Below are positions 5,755 through 7,900 of a stretch of DNA of 7,900 nt, piece by piece. Source of the DNA: an uncultured Bacilli bacterium (GTDB taxonomy: Bacteria; Bacillota_I; Bacilli_A; RF39; UBA660); NCBI GenBank assembly GCA_944332375.1, contig CALVJU010000104.1, forward strand, positions 1 to 7,900. Direction: 5' to 3'. Under the pieces are notes generated by a model. The model was not told the DNA's origin. It searched no databases and saw nothing but the letters and a program-made list of their open reading frames with translations. A program made the position numbers and the translations under genes. The first letter of the stretch is position 1. The number at the start of each line of letters is the position of its first letter.

Positions 5755-6240
5755 ATGAATCAATACTATAATTATGAGGAATGTGAAAATGGATTTATGA
5801 ATTCATACAAAAAAGAAGAGATGAATTCCGATTGGAATCCAGGAGTATTTGGGTGTGATACAAATAAAAGTGTTATGAACGATTTGGAACGATTACCTAG
5901 ATTGTACAGTCCATATGAAGCATATCAAAGAGGAAATTTATTTCCAGGACTATATCAAGGATATCAAGGAATCAATCCATCCATGCCAGAACCAAAAAAT
6001 CAAAGAATGGAACTATTATCTTATTTAGGAGCCTATGCATTTGCCGCACATGAATTAAATTTATATCTAGATAATTATCCAAATGATAGGGAAGCAGTAA
6101 AAAAATTTAAAGAGTATAAAAAAGAAGCAAATAAAGCCAAAGAAGAGTATGAGAAATTGTATGGCCCAATTACAGTAACTGGTGTCACACAAGATACATG
6201 GACTTGGGTAAATGAACCATGGCCATGGGAGAATAAATAG
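5755..6240 (+). CDS. Fused CotJA-CotJB spore coat protein (161 aa)
   Basis: One uninterrupted frame carries both small coat proteins that are normally separate genes. Residues about 47-72 (RLPRLYSPYEAYQRGNLFPG and onward) match the CotJA core. Residues 84-161 match CotJB from start to end: helical MELLSYLGAYAFAAHELNLY, then LDNYPNDREA, a K/E-rich helix ending YEKLYGP, and the terminal WTWVNEPWPWEN. Residues 1-46 are a polar extension rich in N, Y and E that I cannot assign. B. subtilis CotJA and CotJB are each about 80-90 residues, so 161 residues fits a fusion with a shortened junction (73-83). The start has GAGGGGGT at 5742-5749. The stop is 9 bases from cotJC, whose ribosome binding site overlaps it, so the two are co-transcribed. 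The expected role is assembly of CotJC into the inner spore coat, in the mother cell. Confidence 0.88.
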   Translation: MNQYYNYEECENGFMNSYKKEEMNSDWNPGVFGCDTNKSVMNDLERLPRLYSPYEAYQRGNLFPGLYQGYQGINPSMPEPKNQRMELLSYLGAYAFAAHELNLYLDNYPNDREAVKKFKEYKKEANKAKEEYEKLYGPITVTGVTQDTWTWVNEPWPWENK

Positions 6241-6249
6241 GGGGTATTT

Positions 6250-6810
6250 ATGTTTGCTTATCAAAAGAGATTACAATTTCCAATTGATATTAAAAAGAAA
6301 GATTTAAAAATGGCAAAAATGTTACTTAGCCAATATGGAGGACCATATGGAGAACTAGCTGCTAGCTTACAATATTTGAATCAACGATTCAGTATGCCAG
6401 ATGGTAGAGGGAAGGCATTATTAACAGATATTGGTACAGAGGAATTGGGACATATTGAGATGATCTGTACAATGGTACAACAATTGATGAAAGGAGCTAC
6501 TTTTAAAGAATTAAAAGATGCATGCTTAGGAGGACACTATGCACAATTTGATCATGCACTATATCCAACAGATGCTAGTGGTGTTCCATTCACTATTACT
6601 TATACACAAACAACTGGAGATGTCATTGCTGATTTAGAAAGCGACATGGCGGCAGAACAAAGAGCGCGCGCTACTTATGAACATTTAATGGATATGACAG
6701 ATGATCCAGCAGTTTTAGGCCCGCTTTCTTTCTTACGACAAAGAGAAATTGTTCATTATGCACGTTTTAAAGAATTACGTGATATTTATCAGAAAGAAAT
6801 GAAAAAATAA
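6250..6810 (+). CDS. cotJC: CotJC, manganese catalase-like spore coat protein (186 aa)
   Basis: Member of the dimanganese (non-haem) catalase family that sits in the spore coat and may break down hydrogen peroxide. The four-helix ferritin-like ligands are all visible: E35 (GPYGELAA), E65-x-x-H68 (TDIGTEELGHIE), E136 (MAAEQRARATYEHL) and H169 with E166 (REIVHYARF). The 33-residue gap from E136 to H169 equals that between the ligands of the Lactiplantibacillus plantarum enzyme (E148 and H181, from memory). The length matches CotJC (about 189 residues), which lacks the long C-terminal tail of full catalases. ATG 6250 follows AGGGGGT, which begins inside the stop of the preceding gene; the two form an operon. 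The protein should be made in the mother cell and packaged with the CotJA-CotJB partner. Catalase activity is inferred from intact ligands. Confidence 0.95.
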   Translation: MFAYQKRLQFPIDIKKKDLKMAKMLLSQYGGPYGELAASLQYLNQRFSMPDGRGKALLTDIGTEELGHIEMICTMVQQLMKGATFKELKDACLGGHYAQFDHALYPTDASGVPFTITYTQTTGDVIADLESDMAAEQRARATYEHLMDMTDDPAVLGPLSFLRQREIVHYARFKELRDIYQKEMKK

Positions 6811-6838
6811 TATTTATTTTTCATATTTTTAAACGATT

Positions 6839-6877
6839 GACAAATAGGCGAATGAGAAAACTTATTTGTCTTCTTTT
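6839..6877 (+). terminator. Probable terminator of the cotJ operon
   Basis: Arms gacaaata (6839-6846) and tatttgtc (6863-6870) are perfect 8-bp reverse complements with a 16-nt loop, followed by ttcttttt. The loop is large, so efficiency is uncertain. It begins 28 bases after the cotJC stop. Confidence 0.65.
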
Positions 6878-6898
6878 TGTATTATTTTTTATTAGGAA

Positions 6899-6928
6899 GA
6901 ATATTTGTAACATATTTTTCCATATTAA
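6899..6928 (+). promoter_or_regulatory. Candidate sigma-E-like promoter of the lipoprotein gene
   Basis: GAATATT (6899-6905), a 15-base spacer, then CATATTAA (6921-6928). Both halves resemble mother-cell sigma-E elements (-35 with ATATT, -10 beginning CATA). Transcription would start near 6935, within the ribosome binding site region. No good sigma-A promoter is seen in 6880-6944. Confidence 0.35.
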
Positions 6929-6944
6929 AAAAGGGTGAGAAATC

Positions 6945-7676
6945 GTGAAAAAATATTTTTTTCTAGCAACTGTATTAATCATAATGAGTGTAATGACCGC
7001 ATGTATGGGAAAGAAAACAAATCTTATATTACAAGATGTAACGGGAATTAGATATCAAGACTTGCAAATTCATGAAAAGAACTTTCAAGAAGTTACAAAA
7101 TTGATTTCTCAAATTGAATTTCAAACAATTAAATATAAGGTGAAAGAAGATCAAACGATTTTATTGACTACAGAAGATAATATTTATTATTTTACAATCG
7201 GAAATGATTATCGAATGAAATATACCATCAATGACAAGACGTATTATTCGAGAGATGAGAAAAATATTCAAAAGCTATTAGATTATTTGAAAGGACTATC
7301 GGGAAAGTATGAATCACAAGCATATTATCATGCGAAAATAGATGGAGAATACAAAAGTCAAGAAGAGGATACTTATATAAAAGTAGACCAAGAAGGAAAG
7401 GTAAGTGCTCAAATTGTTATAGAGGCAAAAGAAGATATCTGCGAAGTAAAAGTACATCAGATAGAATATGATAAAGAAACAGAGACTTATCAAGATATGA
7501 ATTTAGTAGATTATAAAGAAAAAGTGGAAAAAGGGACAAAAGTAGTCATCAAGGGTAATACTGACTCGATTCCATTATGGAGAGTAGAAATACAAAATCA
7601 ATATGGATATAAAACAACTTTTTTGCCATATTTTGATGAAGAAAAGCAAGAAGTTGTGATGAAAAGGGAGATGTAA
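6945..7676 (+). CDS. Predicted lipoprotein of unknown function (243 aa)
   Basis: I do not recognise the mature domain. The N-terminus is a lipoprotein signal: MKKYFF, hydrophobic FLATVLIIMSVM, then the lipobox-like MTAC with the modified cysteine at residue 20. The mature part (20-243) is rich in K, E, Y and I, with alternating beta-type stretches and no further membrane segment. A first half of about 95 residues (FQEVTKLISQIEF to IQKLLDYLKGLSG) is followed by a second half starting near YYHAKIDGEYKSQEEDTYIK. The start is GTG 6945, preceded by AGGGTGAG at 6932-6939. It should be anchored on the outer face of the cytoplasmic membrane. It follows cotJC after a probable terminator and may have its own sporulation-type promoter; if so it would act in the mother cell or forespore envelope. 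No catalytic motif is visible. Confidence 0.85.
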   Translation: MKKYFFLATVLIIMSVMTACMGKKTNLILQDVTGIRYQDLQIHEKNFQEVTKLISQIEFQTIKYKVKEDQTILLTTEDNIYYFTIGNDYRMKYTINDKTYYSRDEKNIQKLLDYLKGLSGKYESQAYYHAKIDGEYKSQEEDTYIKVDQEGKVSAQIVIEAKEDICEVKVHQIEYDKETETYQDMNLVDYKEKVEKGTKVVIKGNTDSIPLWRVEIQNQYGYKTTFLPYFDEEKQEVVMKREM

Positions 7677-7754
7677 AATAGCGTATAGGTATTGTTTTTA
7701 GTAATCAAAAGAAGAAAAAAGAGACCAATATCGTATATTTTCTACAAAAAGGAC

Positions 7755-7783
7755 TTGCAGAAATGAGATAATACTGATAAAAT
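7755..7783 (+). promoter_or_regulatory. Promoter of the tRNA-His gene
   Basis: TTGCAG (7755-7760), exactly 17 bases, then TAAAAT (7778-7783), preceded by TGA to make an extended -10. The start is expected near 7790, about a dozen bases before the tRNA. This is the best sigma-A promoter in the window. Confidence 0.75.
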
Positions 7784-7787
7784 AGTA

Positions 7788-7803
7788 CATGTCAAATGAC
7801 ATG
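7788..7803. repeat. Perfect 16-bp palindrome at the tRNA-His transcription start
   Basis: CATGTCA (7788-7794) and TGACATG (7797-7803) are exact reverse complements separated by AA. It covers the predicted transcription start and the whole 5' leader and ends on the G-1 base of the tRNA. Confidence 0.55.
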
Positions 7804-7879
7804 GCGGTATTGGTGAAGTGGTTAACACGGCTGACTGTGACTCAGTTATGCATCGGTTCGAATCCGATATACCGCCCCA
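7803..7879 (+). tRNA. tRNA-His (anticodon GTG)
   Basis: It folds as a full cloverleaf. The histidine-specific G-1 (7803) faces discriminator C73 (7876). The acceptor stem is GCGGTAT (7804-7810) with ATACCGC (7869-7875), perfect. The D arm starts at 7813 with a GTGGTTAA loop. Anticodon stem 7830-7834 pairs with 7842-7846, and loop CTGTGAC (7835-7841) places GTG at 7837-7839. T stem ATCGG (7852-7856) pairs with CCGAT (7864-7868) around TTCGAAT. CCA is encoded at 7877-7879. The extra 5' G and the GTG anticodon make the identity unambiguous. The last 21 bases after it show nothing assignable. Confidence 0.97.
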
Positions 7880-7900
7880 GATGTGGGTATAAACAAACCA

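Noticed and set aside
6067..6264. Antisense frame across the CotJA-CotJB and CotJC junction
   Set aside because: It is an F/I/W-rich mirror of the K-rich CotJB helix and has no start signals.
6837..6865. Perfect TTGACA as a promoter for the lipoprotein gene
   Set aside because: It is part of the terminator arm, and no acceptable -10 occurs at 16-18 bases (17 gives acttat).
7682..7745. Terminator hairpin for the lipoprotein gene (gtataggtattg with caatatcgtatat)
   Set aside because: Pairing needs several mismatches and a bulge and no T run follows, so I do not call it.

Overview
The window comes from an AT-rich, low-GC Gram-positive genome, most probably an endospore-forming member of the Bacillota. 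The evidence is the cotJ spore-coat cluster, strong AAGGAGGT-type ribosome binding sites, U-rich intrinsic terminators after most transcription units, a tRNA-His with an encoded G-1 and CCA, and a lipoprotein with a candidate sporulation-type promoter. Tryptophan is encoded by TGG and no in-frame TGA is read through, so nothing suggests a mycoplasma-type code. Genus cannot be assigned; a gut-type Bacilli/Erysipelotrichales-like lineage is only a guess. I see no insertion sequence, phage gene, CRISPR array or rRNA.

Layout. Bases 1-875 hold the C-terminal part of the ribosome-associated GTPase TypA/BipA, ending in a terminator that encloses its stop codon. Bases 901-1996 hold two single-gene units that are related to each other. 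The first encodes a 228-residue membrane-anchored protein of unknown function. The second encodes a 57-residue protein that keeps the same start region, transmembrane segment and promoter arrangement but lacks nearly all of the outer domain. Bases 2049-2905 hold a terminator/promoter overlap and a short-chain dehydrogenase that closely resembles UcpA. Bases 2913-4592 hold a two-domain ABC-F ATPase. It converges on a D-alanine-D-alanine ligase on the minus strand (4633-5640), and the two share one bidirectional terminator. Divergent from ddl is a cotJ operon: a fused CotJA-CotJB protein followed by the manganese catalase-like CotJC. A predicted lipoprotein (6945-7676) and a tRNA-His gene (7803-7879) close the window.

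How they work together. Most genes look like independent single-gene housekeeping or envelope units: translation (TypA, ABC-F, tRNA-His) and peptidoglycan precursor synthesis (Ddl). Only the cotJ pair is clearly an operon. The parts least explained by known families are the duplicated membrane-protein pair with its conserved promoter architecture, including a 25-bp near-perfect palindrome against the -10 box, and the CotJA-CotJB fusion. I found no convincing evidence for a complete new multi-gene system; the paralogous pair is the best lead.
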